Source of the DNA: Gemmatimonas sp.
GTDB taxonomy: Bacteria > Gemmatimonadota > Gemmatimonadetes > Gemmatimonadales > Gemmatimonadaceae
NCBI RefSeq assembly: GCF_031426495.1
Contig: NZ_JANPLK010000019.1
Coordinates: 48,978 to 112,977, forward strand
DNA length: 64,000 nucleotides
Reading direction: 5' to 3'
Part shown: positions 35,383 through 43,672 of the stretch, in pieces
How the letters are laid out: every line of letters starts with the position of its first letter
How positions within the stretch are numbered: position 1 is the first letter of the stretch
Translations under genes and position numbers: made by a program
The notes under the pieces: generated by a model
Told to the model about the DNA's origin: nothing
Database searches by the model: none
Seen by the model: only the letters and a program-made list of their open reading frames with translations

Positions 35383-35868
35383 TTAGCGCTTCATGCCGCT
35401 GTTCGTGAGCGGGTCACGGAGCATGCTCCCGATACGGGCCGCCATGCCGTCGAGTTGCTGCCGGTTCGGCATTTGCGAACCAGGGAACGGCAGCGGCACA
35501 TCGAACCCATCGCCTTCGCGCCGCGGGATCAGGTGAATGTGATAGTGCATCACGTTCTGACCGGCGGCGGCACCCGAATTCACGACAATGTTCATGTCCG
35601 TCGCCCCCGACGCCGTCTGCACGCGCGGAATCAGCTTGGCCGCCACCTGGTACAGATGGGCACCGACATCCTTCGGGATATCCTGCAGCACCTCGTAGTG
35701 CTCACGAGGGACGACCAGCACGTGCCCGGGGTTGACCGGTTGAATATCGAGGAAGGCGATCGCGACCGAATCTTCGTAACAGATCGACACTTCGGCCGCG
35801 CCCCGAATCAGGTCGCAGAAAATGCAGTGGCCGCTGGACGGCGTCATAGGAGCAGTGGGTGCGTGCAT
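35383..35868 (-). CDS. HIT-family nucleotide hydrolase
   Basis: A zinc-like CIFC near the N-terminus, HVLVVPREHYEVLQDIP and the histidine triad in VMHYHIHLIPR (HxHxH) identify an Hint/HIT protein acting on purine nucleoside phosphoramidates or AppppA. The protein has 161 residues; the C-terminal tail beyond the triad is Gln/Met-rich. ATG 35868 was kept, though ATG 35847 would give a more usual length. It stands alone, divergent from the E1 dehydrogenase. Confidence 0.9.
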   Translation of the reverse strand: MHAPTAPMTPSSGHCIFCDLIRGAAEVSICYEDSVAIAFLDIQPVNPGHVLVVPREHYEVLQDIPKDVGAHLYQVAAKLIPRVQTASGATDMNIVVNSGAAAGQNVMHYHIHLIPRREGDGFDVPLPFPGSQMPNRQQLDGMAARIGSMLRDPLTNSGMKR

Positions 35869-36023
35869 AAGATGTCACCAGAGAGTGAGGACCGTCCTGC
35901 CAAGCTGTCCCCGAATTGTACGCACGGCAAGCACTGCATGATCCCGGCCGCAGAAAGTCCCTTCCGCTCGCGACCCGCGCTAAGTTTAGGGGTTGTCTGT
36001 CTCCAGCCCTCCAGATCACTTCG

Positions 36024-38150
36024 ATGGCCACTTCGACCCGCCCGAGCCGCCCCCGCAAGGGAGCCGCCGCCGAGCCCGCGCTGACGCGCGAGCAGATGGT
36101 GAACGCCTACCGCGTGATGTACACGTCGCGCCGGTTGGACGACAAAGAGATTCAGCTGAAGCGCCAGAACAAGATCTTCTTCCAGATCTCCGGCGCGGGT
36201 CACGAGGCCGTCCTCACGGCGGCTGGCATGGTGCTGCGTCCGTCGTACGACTGGTTCTATTTGTACTACCGCGATCGGGCGCTCTGCCTGCAGCTCGGTA
36301 TGACGCCCGCCGAAATGTTGTATAGCGCCGTCGGCGCCGCGATCGATCCGAACTCGGGTGGTCGGCAGATGCCGAGCCATTGGGGGCAGAAGGATCTCAA
36401 CATCGTGTCGGTCTCGTCACCCACCGGAACGCAGTTCCTGCAGGCGGTCGGCAACGCTGAGTCCACGCTGCGCGCCTCACAGGGCAACCTCACCGACGGG
36501 TTCCCGGGCGATGACGTGACGCTCGTGACCACCGGCGACGGCACGACCAGCGAAGGCGAGTTCTGGGAGTCCCTCAACACCGCGTGCAATCTCAAGTTGC
36601 CCGTGGTGTATCTCGTGGAAGACAACGGCTATGCGATCTCGGTGCCGGTGGAAGTGAACACGGCCGGCGGATCGATCTCGAAGCTCGTGGCCTCGTTCCC
36701 GAACATGTACATCGAAGAGGTAGACGGCTGCGATTTCCTCGCATCGTACGCCGCGCTCGACCGCGCCGTGACGTACGCGCGCGAACGGAACGGACCGGCC
36801 TTCGTGCACGCCAAGGTGATTCGCCCGTACTCCCACTCGCTCTCTGACGACGAAGTGTTCTATCGTCCGCAGGACGAGCGCGATGCCGACGCTGCGCGCG
36901 ATCCGCTCACCACGTTCCCGCTGTATCTGGTGGCTGAAGGCCTTGCCACGGAAGAAGAACTGCAGGCGCTGCGTGATACCGTTGACGCCGAGATTCTCGC
37001 GGCGACCGACGACGCGCTCGAGCAGCCGCAGCCTGGCGCCGACACCGTCCTGTTCGGCGTGTACTCGCCCGATGTCGACCCCACGGCCGAACAGTTCGAC
37101 ACCGAAGACGATCCGCAGTTCACGGGCGAGCCGACCACCATGGTGGACCTGCTCAACGCCTGCATGCGCGATGAAATGGCGCGTGACGAACGCATTCTCG
37201 TATTCGGTGAAGACGTAGCCGACGTGTCGCGCGAGCAGCACTTGGGCAAGGTCAAGGGCAAGGGCGGCGTGTTCAAGGTGACGCACGGCCTGCAGACCAA
37301 GTTTGGCAGCGGCCGCGTGTACAACTCGCCGCTGGCCGAAGCGAACATTCTCGGTCGCGCCATCGGTCTGGCACACCGCGGCTACAAGCCGGTCGTCGAG
37401 ATTCAGTTCTTCGACTACATCTGGCCCGCGTTCATGCAGATCCGCGACGAACTCGCCACCATGCGCTGGCGCTCGAACAATGCGTTCAGCGCGCCGGTGG
37501 TGATTCGCACCACGTACGGCGGCTACATCCGTGGCGGCATCTATCACTCACAAACGGGTGCGTCGTTGTTCACGCACAACCCCGGCTTGCGCGTGGTGTG
37601 CCCCAGCAACGCGCTCGATGCGAACGGCCTGCTCCGCACCGCCATCCGCAGCGAAGACCCGGTACTGTTCCTCGAGCACAAGCACCTGTATCGCCAGACG
37701 TACAACAAAGGCCGCTACCCAGGCCCGAATTTCATGATTCCGTTCGGCAAGGCGAACGTGCTGCGCGACGGCACCGACGTCACGCTGGTCACCTACGGCG
37801 CCACGGTGCAACGTGCCCTCGTAGCGGCCAATCAGATCGCCGAGGAAGGCGGACCGAGCGTGGAGGTCATCGACCTGCGCACGCTCTCGCCCTGGGATCA
37901 GGAAACAGTCTTCAACAGCGTCAAGAAAACCAGTCGCGTGATCGTCGCCACCGAGGACTCCCTCTCGTGGGGGTACGGTGCGGAAATCGCCGCCAAGATC
38001 GCCGACGAGTGCTTCGCCTGGCTTGATGCGCCGGTCAAGCGTATCGCCAGCGCCGACGCCTTCGTGGGATACGCGCCTTCGCTCGAAGATGCGACCCTGC
38101 CGCAGGTCGAGACGTTCCGGAAGGCCTACCTCGACATCGTCGCGTTCTAA
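36024..38150 (+). CDS. 2-oxo acid dehydrogenase E1, alpha and beta subunits fused
   Basis: This thiamine-diphosphate decarboxylase is probably branched-chain or pyruvate type. Residues ~1-350 are the alpha part: YRVMYTSRRLDDKEIQLKRQ, GDGTTSEGEFWESLN and VVYLVEDNGYAISVP, with the ThDP/Mg GDG...DN motif. Residues ~400-708 are the beta part: MVDLLNACMRDEMARDERIL, FGEDVADVS, NSPLAEANILGRAIGLAHRG, HKHLYRQTYNKGRYP and VEVIDLRTLSPWDQETV. The two are in one chain of 708 residues, where most bacteria use separate genes. No E2 or E3 gene is adjacent. The ATG at 36024 excludes a non-conserved 36-residue lead. It ends in a perfect 15-bp terminator stem. Confidence 0.93.
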   Translation: MATSTRPSRPRKGAAAEPALTREQMVNAYRVMYTSRRLDDKEIQLKRQNKIFFQISGAGHEAVLTAAGMVLRPSYDWFYLYYRDRALCLQLGMTPAEMLYSAVGAAIDPNSGGRQMPSHWGQKDLNIVSVSSPTGTQFLQAVGNAESTLRASQGNLTDGFPGDDVTLVTTGDGTTSEGEFWESLNTACNLKLPVVYLVEDNGYAISVPVEVNTAGGSISKLVASFPNMYIEEVDGCDFLASYAALDRAVTYARERNGPAFVHAKVIRPYSHSLSDDEVFYRPQDERDADAARDPLTTFPLYLVAEGLATEEELQALRDTVDAEILAATDDALEQPQPGADTVLFGVYSPDVDPTAEQFDTEDDPQFTGEPTTMVDLLNACMRDEMARDERILVFGEDVADVSREQHLGKVKGKGGVFKVTHGLQTKFGSGRVYNSPLAEANILGRAIGLAHRGYKPVVEIQFFDYIWPAFMQIRDELATMRWRSNNAFSAPVVIRTTYGGYIRGGIYHSQTGASLFTHNPGLRVVCPSNALDANGLLRTAIRSEDPVLFLEHKHLYRQTYNKGRYPGPNFMIPFGKANVLRDGTDVTLVTYGATVQRALVAANQIAEEGGPSVEVIDLRTLSPWDQETVFNSVKKTSRVIVATEDSLSWGYGAEIAAKIADECFAWLDAPVKRIASADAFVGYAPSLEDATLPQVETFRKAYLDIVAF

Positions 38151-38172
38151 CCGTCGCGCACGATGGTGCATC

Positions 38173-38206
38173 AACGCCCCACGACGCATTCGCGTCGTGG
38201 GGCGTT
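38173..38206. terminator. 15-bp perfect terminator hairpin, bidirectional
   Basis: AACGCCCCACGACGC pairs with GCGTCGTGGGGCGTT around an ATTC loop. It lies between the converging E1 and dehydratase genes, 22 bp after one stop and 6 bp before the other. There is no long T-tract on either side, yet the stem is very stable. Confidence 0.8.
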
Positions 38207-38212
38207 CTGCAT

Positions 38213-40174
38213 TCAGGCAACCAGCGTGAGCTCGCGTGCCACCGGATGCGTGGTGCCGAGGGCAATGTACTCCGGCACCAGCTCGGCGATGCGCTGCCGC
38301 AGCACGGTATCATCGTCCCGGCGCAGCGCCGCCTGGACCAGCGCATCCACGTGGGCGTGCACGCCCGCCGGCGGAATGCCGAGCCGCGAGCACAGAATGG
38401 TATGGTGCGACGTAGGCTGCAAACTTTCGTCGTCCCGCGAGAGCTCCTCGAACAGCTTCTCGCCAGGACGCAGTCCCGTGAAGTGGATCTCGACGTCATC
38501 GCCCACCCGCAGTCCCGAGAGACGGATGAGGTCGGAGGCCAGATCGACGATCTTGATGGGCTCACCCATGTCGAGCACGAACACTTCGCCGCCCTTGCCG
38601 AGCACCGCCGCCTGCAGCACCAGCTGCACAGCCTCCGGGATCGTCATGAAATAGCGCTGCATGTCCGGGTGCGTGATCGTGATCGGCCCACCAGCGCGGA
38701 TCTGCCGCAGGAATGTCGGCACGACACTGCCGCGACTCCCCAGCACGTTGCCGAAGCGCACGCTCACGAAGTTGCGGCCGGTCGAGACGGCGGCGCGCTG
38801 CACGAGCAGTTCGGCGATCCGCTTGGTCGCGCCCATGATGCTGGAGGGATTGACCGCCTTGTCGCTCGAGATGAGTACGAACTGCGGCGTGTCATGACGC
38901 ACCGCCGCGTCGATCAACGTGCGGGTACCCTTCACGTTGTTGGTAATCGCTTCGGCGAGATTGTCTTCCATGAGGGGCACATGCTTGTGCGCCGCCGCGT
39001 GAAAGACCGTGTTCGGACGATACTGACCAAAGATCGCGTCGAGTCGCGTCTCATCACGGATATCGGTGATGAGGCAGGTGAGCGGTACCGATGGATAGCT
39101 CGACCGCAGCTCCTGCTGAATATCGAAGATCGAATTCTCGCCATGTCCGAGCAACAACAAGTGCGCTGGCGCGTTGCGCGCGATTTGTCGGCACAACTCG
39201 CTACCGATCGATCCGCCAGCTCCCGTCACGAGCACCGTCTGACCTTCCACGATGCGGCGTACCGAGCCGAGATCGGTCTGCACCGGCTCGCGCCGAAGCA
39301 AATCCTGAATCTCCACCGGGCGCAGCTGATTGACGCCGATGCGACCCGAGATGATCTCGCCGATCTGTGGCATCGTGCGGATCTCGACGCCGGCGGCGGT
39401 GCATACGCGCACGATCTCGCGGATCTTCGCACCTGGCGCGCTCGACATCGTGATGATGACATGACGCACACCGTAGGCGCGAATCCGCTCCTCGAGTTCG
39501 CTCACCGGGCCGAGAACGCCGAGACCACCCACACGCAGGTTATGCTTGGTCGCGTCGTCGTCGAGATAGCCGATTGGACGAAGTCCCATCGCCGGATGCT
39601 CGAGCATCTCACGCGCCGTGAGTCGGCCGGACGCACCCGCACCGAGAATGAGCACCGGAGCCTGAATGGTCCGGTCTCGACGCTGGCGGCGGTGCGAAAT
39701 CCAGACGCGCGCCAGAAAGCGCGGCAGCGTAAGGGCGACGATGCTCCACATCGTGTGCGACGAGATCACCGAGAGCGGCAATCGCGTGGGCGAGAGCCCG
39801 AGGACAGGCAGTAGAAAGACGCCCAGCGTGACGTTGGCCATCGCCGCCACGAACACGGCCGCCATCATCGCCTTGAGCTCCTCGACCGACGCCATCCCCC
39901 ACGCGCGTCGATACAACCGAAACGCGGCCATGATGCCGAGCCACATCGGCACCGCGAGCATCAGGTGATAGCTCGCCGCCTCGCGCCAACTTGAATTGAG
40001 CCACTCCAAGCCTTCGAAGCGCAGCGACCAGGCAATGCCCCACACCGCTGTCAGCGTCGTGACATCGAATACGAACAATTGATTGTGTGTCAGCCACGGC
40101 GCTCTACGGCCCTCGGCGGGTGACCCGTCTGCAGGCAATCGATCCGGCGTCGGCGAAGCGGACTGGGATGTCAT
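38213..40174 (-). CDS. Membrane nucleotide-sugar 4,6-dehydratase (FlaA1/PglF/CapD type)
   Basis: Four hydrophobic segments (about residues 25-160) precede a CoA-binding-like domain (PVLILGAGASGRLTAREML). A Rossmann dehydratase domain follows, with VTGAGGSIGSELCRQIA, LLGHGENSIFDIQ, HKHVPLMEDN and SSDKAVNPSSIMGATKR. In the last motif Met takes the place of the usual catalytic Tyr before xxxK, as in FlaA1/PglF UDP-GlcNAc dehydratases. It would start synthesis of a deoxyamino sugar for surface glycan. It pairs with the export gene upstream on the same strand. ATG 40174 and an earlier GTG at 40270 are both possible starts. Confidence 0.92.
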   Translation of the reverse strand: MTSQSASPTPDRLPADGSPAEGRRAPWLTHNQLFVFDVTTLTAVWGIAWSLRFEGLEWLNSSWREAASYHLMLAVPMWLGIMAAFRLYRRAWGMASVEELKAMMAAVFVAAMANVTLGVFLLPVLGLSPTRLPLSVISSHTMWSIVALTLPRFLARVWISHRRQRRDRTIQAPVLILGAGASGRLTAREMLEHPAMGLRPIGYLDDDATKHNLRVGGLGVLGPVSELEERIRAYGVRHVIITMSSAPGAKIREIVRVCTAAGVEIRTMPQIGEIISGRIGVNQLRPVEIQDLLRREPVQTDLGSVRRIVEGQTVLVTGAGGSIGSELCRQIARNAPAHLLLLGHGENSIFDIQQELRSSYPSVPLTCLITDIRDETRLDAIFGQYRPNTVFHAAAHKHVPLMEDNLAEAITNNVKGTRTLIDAAVRHDTPQFVLISSDKAVNPSSIMGATKRIAELLVQRAAVSTGRNFVSVRFGNVLGSRGSVVPTFLRQIRAGGPITITHPDMQRYFMTIPEAVQLVLQAAVLGKGGEVFVLDMGEPIKIVDLASDLIRLSGLRVGDDVEIHFTGLRPGEKLFEELSRDDESLQPTSHHTILCSRLGIPPAGVHAHVDALVQAALRRDDDTVLRQRIAELVPEYIALGTTHPVARELTLVA

Positions 40175-40374
40175 AAAGGGCACGGTCGGCGGCGAATCCT
40201 GCGTCGCGGCGTCGCGACTTCTCCAGGAGCCCATCACGGCTCCATCTTGGGCAGCCTCCCGCCCAATCACTCCAAAGCCATACCCTCTTAGTTATCGGGA
40301 TACGGAAGACCAGCCTTGAGCCGACGGACCGTAACGATTTGACCACGTCGCGTCCCGTGATCGGCGTCCGCTCG

Positions 40375-42870
40375 TCAATTCGTTCGGCTCAGCACCACGG
40401 CCAGCGTCACCAGGCTGCCGATGACCTGCGTCATGGTGCCGAGGAATTGCATCACATCGCGCTTGTCGGACGGATCGCGGGACGGCACGATGATCCGGCT
40501 GCCCGGTCGTGGCTTTGGATGCGTCGCGATCACCAGGAAGTACCGGTGGTTCGTTTCGACCTTGCCGTTGGCTTGCACGACGTAGGCGCGCTTGGCATCG
40601 GCGTTACGCGTCGCGCCACCGGCGGCGCGGATGTACGACGACAACGAAGCCCCCGGCTCATACGGGAGCGCCACCGCCGAATTCACGGCACCCGACACCG
40701 ACACCAGCGCGTTGTAGCGCGGCACATGCACGGAGTCGCCGTCGAGCAGCAGCAGGTTGTCACGGTCCTTCGGATTCTGCAGCACACTCGGCAGATCCAC
40801 ACCCACCCGTCCCACCGCATTCTGCGCCCGGTGAAATGCGACGCCGGCCGAGTAGGCCGAGGCCGTGAGTCCGCCGGCGCGGGCGATCACGTCGGAGAGT
40901 CGTTCGGTCTTTGAGGTCAGGGCGTACGTGCCCGGGAACTGCACTTCGCCCGTAAGGGTCACCGTGGACTGCATCTGCCAGTCGGGCTGACGCAGCACCA
41001 AGACGTTGTCGTAGGGCGAGAGACGTGTATCGCCATTCGGCGTTTCGGCGGCGGGCGAGTCGAGCACATACGACGAGTCCAGCGGTACGCGGAACGTGAT
41101 CGCGAGCTGCCCCGGCACCCGCGTTTCGGGCAGGCGCGCGATCTCGGCTTCTTTCAACGACGCGCTCGGCAGCAAGCCGCCGGCCTGAATCATGAGGTCG
41201 CGCATCGTCATGCCGTCACGATACGGATACTGCCCCGGAACGCGCACGGCACCGCTCAAGGCGACATACTTTGGCGCTCGGAATTCAGTCAGCGAGAAGA
41301 CCGAAATCTCGTCGTCTTCCTGCAGCGACAACGGCGTGGTCGTGGTGCCGTCGGTGCGTAGCGTCGCGCGAATCTGCTCGCGCGTGGAGTCGGCGCGCAA
41401 TCGTGAGATGATCACGCGACCGAGATAGGTGTCGGACTTGAGACCGCCCGCATGGCGGATGGCGTCATTGAGCGTGCTGGCCTTGTCGATGCCTTGTGAG
41501 CCGGGCTGCCAGACATTGCCAGTGATGGTAATGCGGCCACGCACACGGTTCGAGACGCGCGGCACTTCCACCACGTCGCCGGCTTCGATCGGAATACGCA
41601 CCGCGCTCGTGCCTCTCGCGGCGTCCGGCAGGCTCACATCGAGCACGATGCGATCGCTGCCCTCGGCCGTGCGCTGCGTGGGCGGCACGATGCGCTGAAT
41701 GCGAATACGACGGCGTGAGGCGTCGTCGGTGAAGCCGCCGGCGGTCGCGACCAGCTCGTCGAGTGATTCGTTGGGGCGCAGCTCGTACGTAGCTGGACGC
41801 AGCACACCGCCACTCACGCGAACGCGGGCCCCGTGCGTGGGCACAAAGAGCACATCGCCATTCTCGAGACGGACATCGGCGCTGGCATCGCCGCGCAGCA
41901 GGTACTCGTACACATCGAAGCGCTGCACCGGTTTGCCGCGGCGGCGGATCTCCACCTGTCGCAACGAGCCGCGTTCACTCGGACCGCCGGCGGCGTAGAG
42001 CGCCGTGAGCGCGGTACCGGCGCTGGAGATGCGATAACTGCCGGGCTGCTGCACATCGCCGACCACGAACACCTGGTTGCTGCGCAACCGTGCCACACTG
42101 ACCGAGAAGCGCGTACTGCTGCCGACGCCCGAGTACACGCGCTGCAGCCGCGAGCGCAGCAATATGTCGAGATCACCGAGCGTGAGATTGGCCACCGGCA
42201 CGGTGCCGACGACGGGAATCACCACGAAGCCTTCGCGCGTGACGTCGAGGGTGTAGGCCGCTTCGACGTCGCCGCTCAGGATGAGGACCAGTTGATCGCC
42301 GGCACCAAGCTTGTAGGACGCGTCAACCGGACCGCCGGCGTTGGCGTCGAACACCGTGGTTGGCTGCGAGAAGAGTGCGTAGCCGAAGAGCGTGGTGCCG
42401 TCGGGCGCGTAGCTGGTGCCGAGTCGCGCGGCATCAGCATCGTTGCGTTCGGTCGTCGCGGGGAAAGGAGCAACCGCGCCGGGGGCGCCGGTGCGGCTCC
42501 CGCTGAGCACGATTCGGCGAAGCGCGGCGGCATCGGTCGAGTCGACGATGCCGAGCGCGCGCACCGCGTTGATCAGCGAATCGGAAGGCGGTGCGCTGGC
42601 GTTGGGGGTCGCTCCACCCATGACCTGTTCCAGCAACGACTCCGGGTAGCCCGCGGCGCGTAGGCGCGCCCGCAGCTGATCGGCGGAGAGGCCGGACGCC
42701 TGAATCCGCTGCCGCAGTTGCGCCACCAATTCGGGGCGGTTCTGCACCAGATCCTGTGCTTGGGCCGGGGTCGGGATGTTGGCTGGCAGCGACTGCGCAT
42801 GCACAGGCTCGACATCGGCGCCGGCCATGATGCTCGCCGCGAGCACCAGAAGCACTCGTGAACGGGACAT
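40375..42870 (-). CDS. Polysaccharide export protein with SLBB repeats (Wza-like)
   Basis: The protein has a signal peptide (VLLVLAASIMAGADV), a helical Asn/Gln-rich lead and a poly_export domain (about residues 190-265, YKLGAGDQLVLILSGDVEAA). A series of SLBB domains follows (VFVVGDVQQPGSYRI, VRVSGGVLRPATYEL, ITITGNVWQPGSQGI, VALSGAVRVPGQYPY, VTLTGEVQFPGTYAL, VSVSGAVNSAVALP). It ends in a hydrophobic helix (VIGSLVTLAVVLSR). It would form the periplasm/outer-membrane conduit for the glycan made with the neighbouring dehydratase. There is no lipobox, unlike E. coli Wza, and at 831 residues it is much longer. The ATG at 42870 replaces a TTG two codons earlier. Confidence 0.92.
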   Translation of the reverse strand: MSRSRVLLVLAASIMAGADVEPVHAQSLPANIPTPAQAQDLVQNRPELVAQLRQRIQASGLSADQLRARLRAAGYPESLLEQVMGGATPNASAPPSDSLINAVRALGIVDSTDAAALRRIVLSGSRTGAPGAVAPFPATTERNDADAARLGTSYAPDGTTLFGYALFSQPTTVFDANAGGPVDASYKLGAGDQLVLILSGDVEAAYTLDVTREGFVVIPVVGTVPVANLTLGDLDILLRSRLQRVYSGVGSSTRFSVSVARLRSNQVFVVGDVQQPGSYRISSAGTALTALYAAGGPSERGSLRQVEIRRRGKPVQRFDVYEYLLRGDASADVRLENGDVLFVPTHGARVRVSGGVLRPATYELRPNESLDELVATAGGFTDDASRRRIRIQRIVPPTQRTAEGSDRIVLDVSLPDAARGTSAVRIPIEAGDVVEVPRVSNRVRGRITITGNVWQPGSQGIDKASTLNDAIRHAGGLKSDTYLGRVIISRLRADSTREQIRATLRTDGTTTTPLSLQEDDEISVFSLTEFRAPKYVALSGAVRVPGQYPYRDGMTMRDLMIQAGGLLPSASLKEAEIARLPETRVPGQLAITFRVPLDSSYVLDSPAAETPNGDTRLSPYDNVLVLRQPDWQMQSTVTLTGEVQFPGTYALTSKTERLSDVIARAGGLTASAYSAGVAFHRAQNAVGRVGVDLPSVLQNPKDRDNLLLLDGDSVHVPRYNALVSVSGAVNSAVALPYEPGASLSSYIRAAGGATRNADAKRAYVVQANGKVETNHRYFLVIATHPKPRPGSRIIVPSRDPSDKRDVMQFLGTMTQVIGSLVTLAVVLSRTN

Positions 42871-42891
42871 CTTCAAAGATTCTGATAAAGA

Positions 42892-42929
42892 GAAAGGTCG
42901 TTCGTCAGGGAAATGACGAACGACCTTCC
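42892..42929. terminator. Perfect 14-bp hairpin between vapC and the export gene
   Basis: AAGGTCGTTCGTCA and TGACGAACGACCTT flank a 6-base loop. On the minus strand the stem is followed by a pyrimidine-rich CTTTCTCTTT, as expected for termination of the toxin-antitoxin transcript. The export gene starts only 22 bp further on. Confidence 0.75.
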
Positions 42930-42975
42930 GGGGCTGTAACAGTGCGTTGCCGAACCGTGACGGTCCGTCCTGGCG

Positions 42976-43347
42976 CTACGCGGGGATGAGCGTGAGATCG
43001 TACCGCGCGAAGGATTGGTCCCGCGAGATGACGACCAGCCCTTCCACCTGCGCCTGGGCGATCAGCATTCGATCGAAGGGATCCCGGTGATGCGACGGGA
43101 GGCGTGCCGCGGCCTCCGCGTGGCGGAAGAGGACCGGCAGCTCGGTAAACGCGGAGGCTTCGACCGCCGCGGCAATCGTTCTGGTGCCGCTGATCTTCCC
43201 GAGTGCGGTCTTGATGGCGATTTCCCAGGCGGAGGCACTACTGACCAGCACCTCGTCGGCACTTCGGATGGCCTTCATGGCGGCAGGCGACAGGCGCGCC
43301 CCGGAGTCCCACCAGATCAGGACATGGGTATCGAGGAGCACGCGCAC
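42976..43347 (-). CDS. vapC: PIN-domain ribonuclease toxin (VapC family)
   Basis: This 123-residue PIN nuclease has the acidic site visible as Asp6 (LLDTHVLIWW), Glu42 (SAWEIAIK), Asp92 (DPFDRMLIAQA) and Asp110 (VISRDQSF). The SAWEIAIKTALGK motif marks the PIN subgroup usually paired with Phd/YefM antitoxins. Such toxins cut tRNA or rRNA when the antitoxin is lost. It starts 6 bp after the antitoxin stop codon and is followed by a strong hairpin terminator. Confidence 0.93.
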   Translation of the reverse strand: MRVLLDTHVLIWWDSGARLSPAAMKAIRSADEVLVSSASAWEIAIKTALGKISGTRTIAAAVEASAFTELPVLFRHAEAAARLPSHHRDPFDRMLIAQAQVEGLVVISRDQSFARYDLTLIPA

Positions 43348-43353
43348 GCGAGG

Positions 43354-43608
43354 TCACTCCGCCTCGAACGAGTCGAGCACGCCATCGGGCAGCGGATCGT
43401 CGAACCCACGCGCCACCTTCCACATGCCTTTCCCCTGGCCTGGCACTCGACGATGGCGGGTGTCCTCCATGGGCACGAGACGCGCCATGGGATGCCCGGA
43501 CTTCATGATCACGATCTCTTCGCCGGCGGCGGCGCGATCAACGAGCGCGGAGAGCTGGGTTTTCGCGTCGTAGAGTGCGACGGATTCGCGAACGAGTTTT
43601 TTGGGCAT
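43354..43608 (-). CDS. Phd/YefM-family antitoxin
   Basis: This 84-residue protein has an N-terminal DNA-binding half (VALYDAKTQLSALVDRAAAG, EEIVIMKSGHPMARLVP) typical of Phd/YefM. Its C-terminus is disordered and acidic/Trp-containing, presumably wrapping the toxin. GAGGA about 7 bases before the ATG sets the start. As first gene of the pair it should bind the palindrome in its own promoter and repress, with VapC as co-repressor (known of the family). Confidence 0.92.
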   Translation of the reverse strand: MPKKLVRESVALYDAKTQLSALVDRAAAGEEIVIMKSGHPMARLVPMEDTRHRRVPGQGKGMWKVARGFDDPLPDGVLDSFEAE

Positions 43609-43643
43609 CTGCGTCCTCGGGGCGTGAGGGGCTGCAATAACGA

Positions 43644-43672
43644 ATCGTACTCGCTTTGACCAATTTGGTCAA
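43644..43672 (-). promoter_or_regulatory. Toxin-antitoxin promoter with embedded palindromic operator
   Basis: On the minus strand TTGACC (-35; + 43667-43672), a 17-bp spacer and TACGAT (-10; + 43644-43649) precede the antitoxin. The -35 is inside a perfect palindrome, TTGACCAA-n-TTGGTCAA (43656-43672), so a bound dimer would block RNA polymerase. The site overlaps the last codons of the ABC permease gene. Confidence 0.8.
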
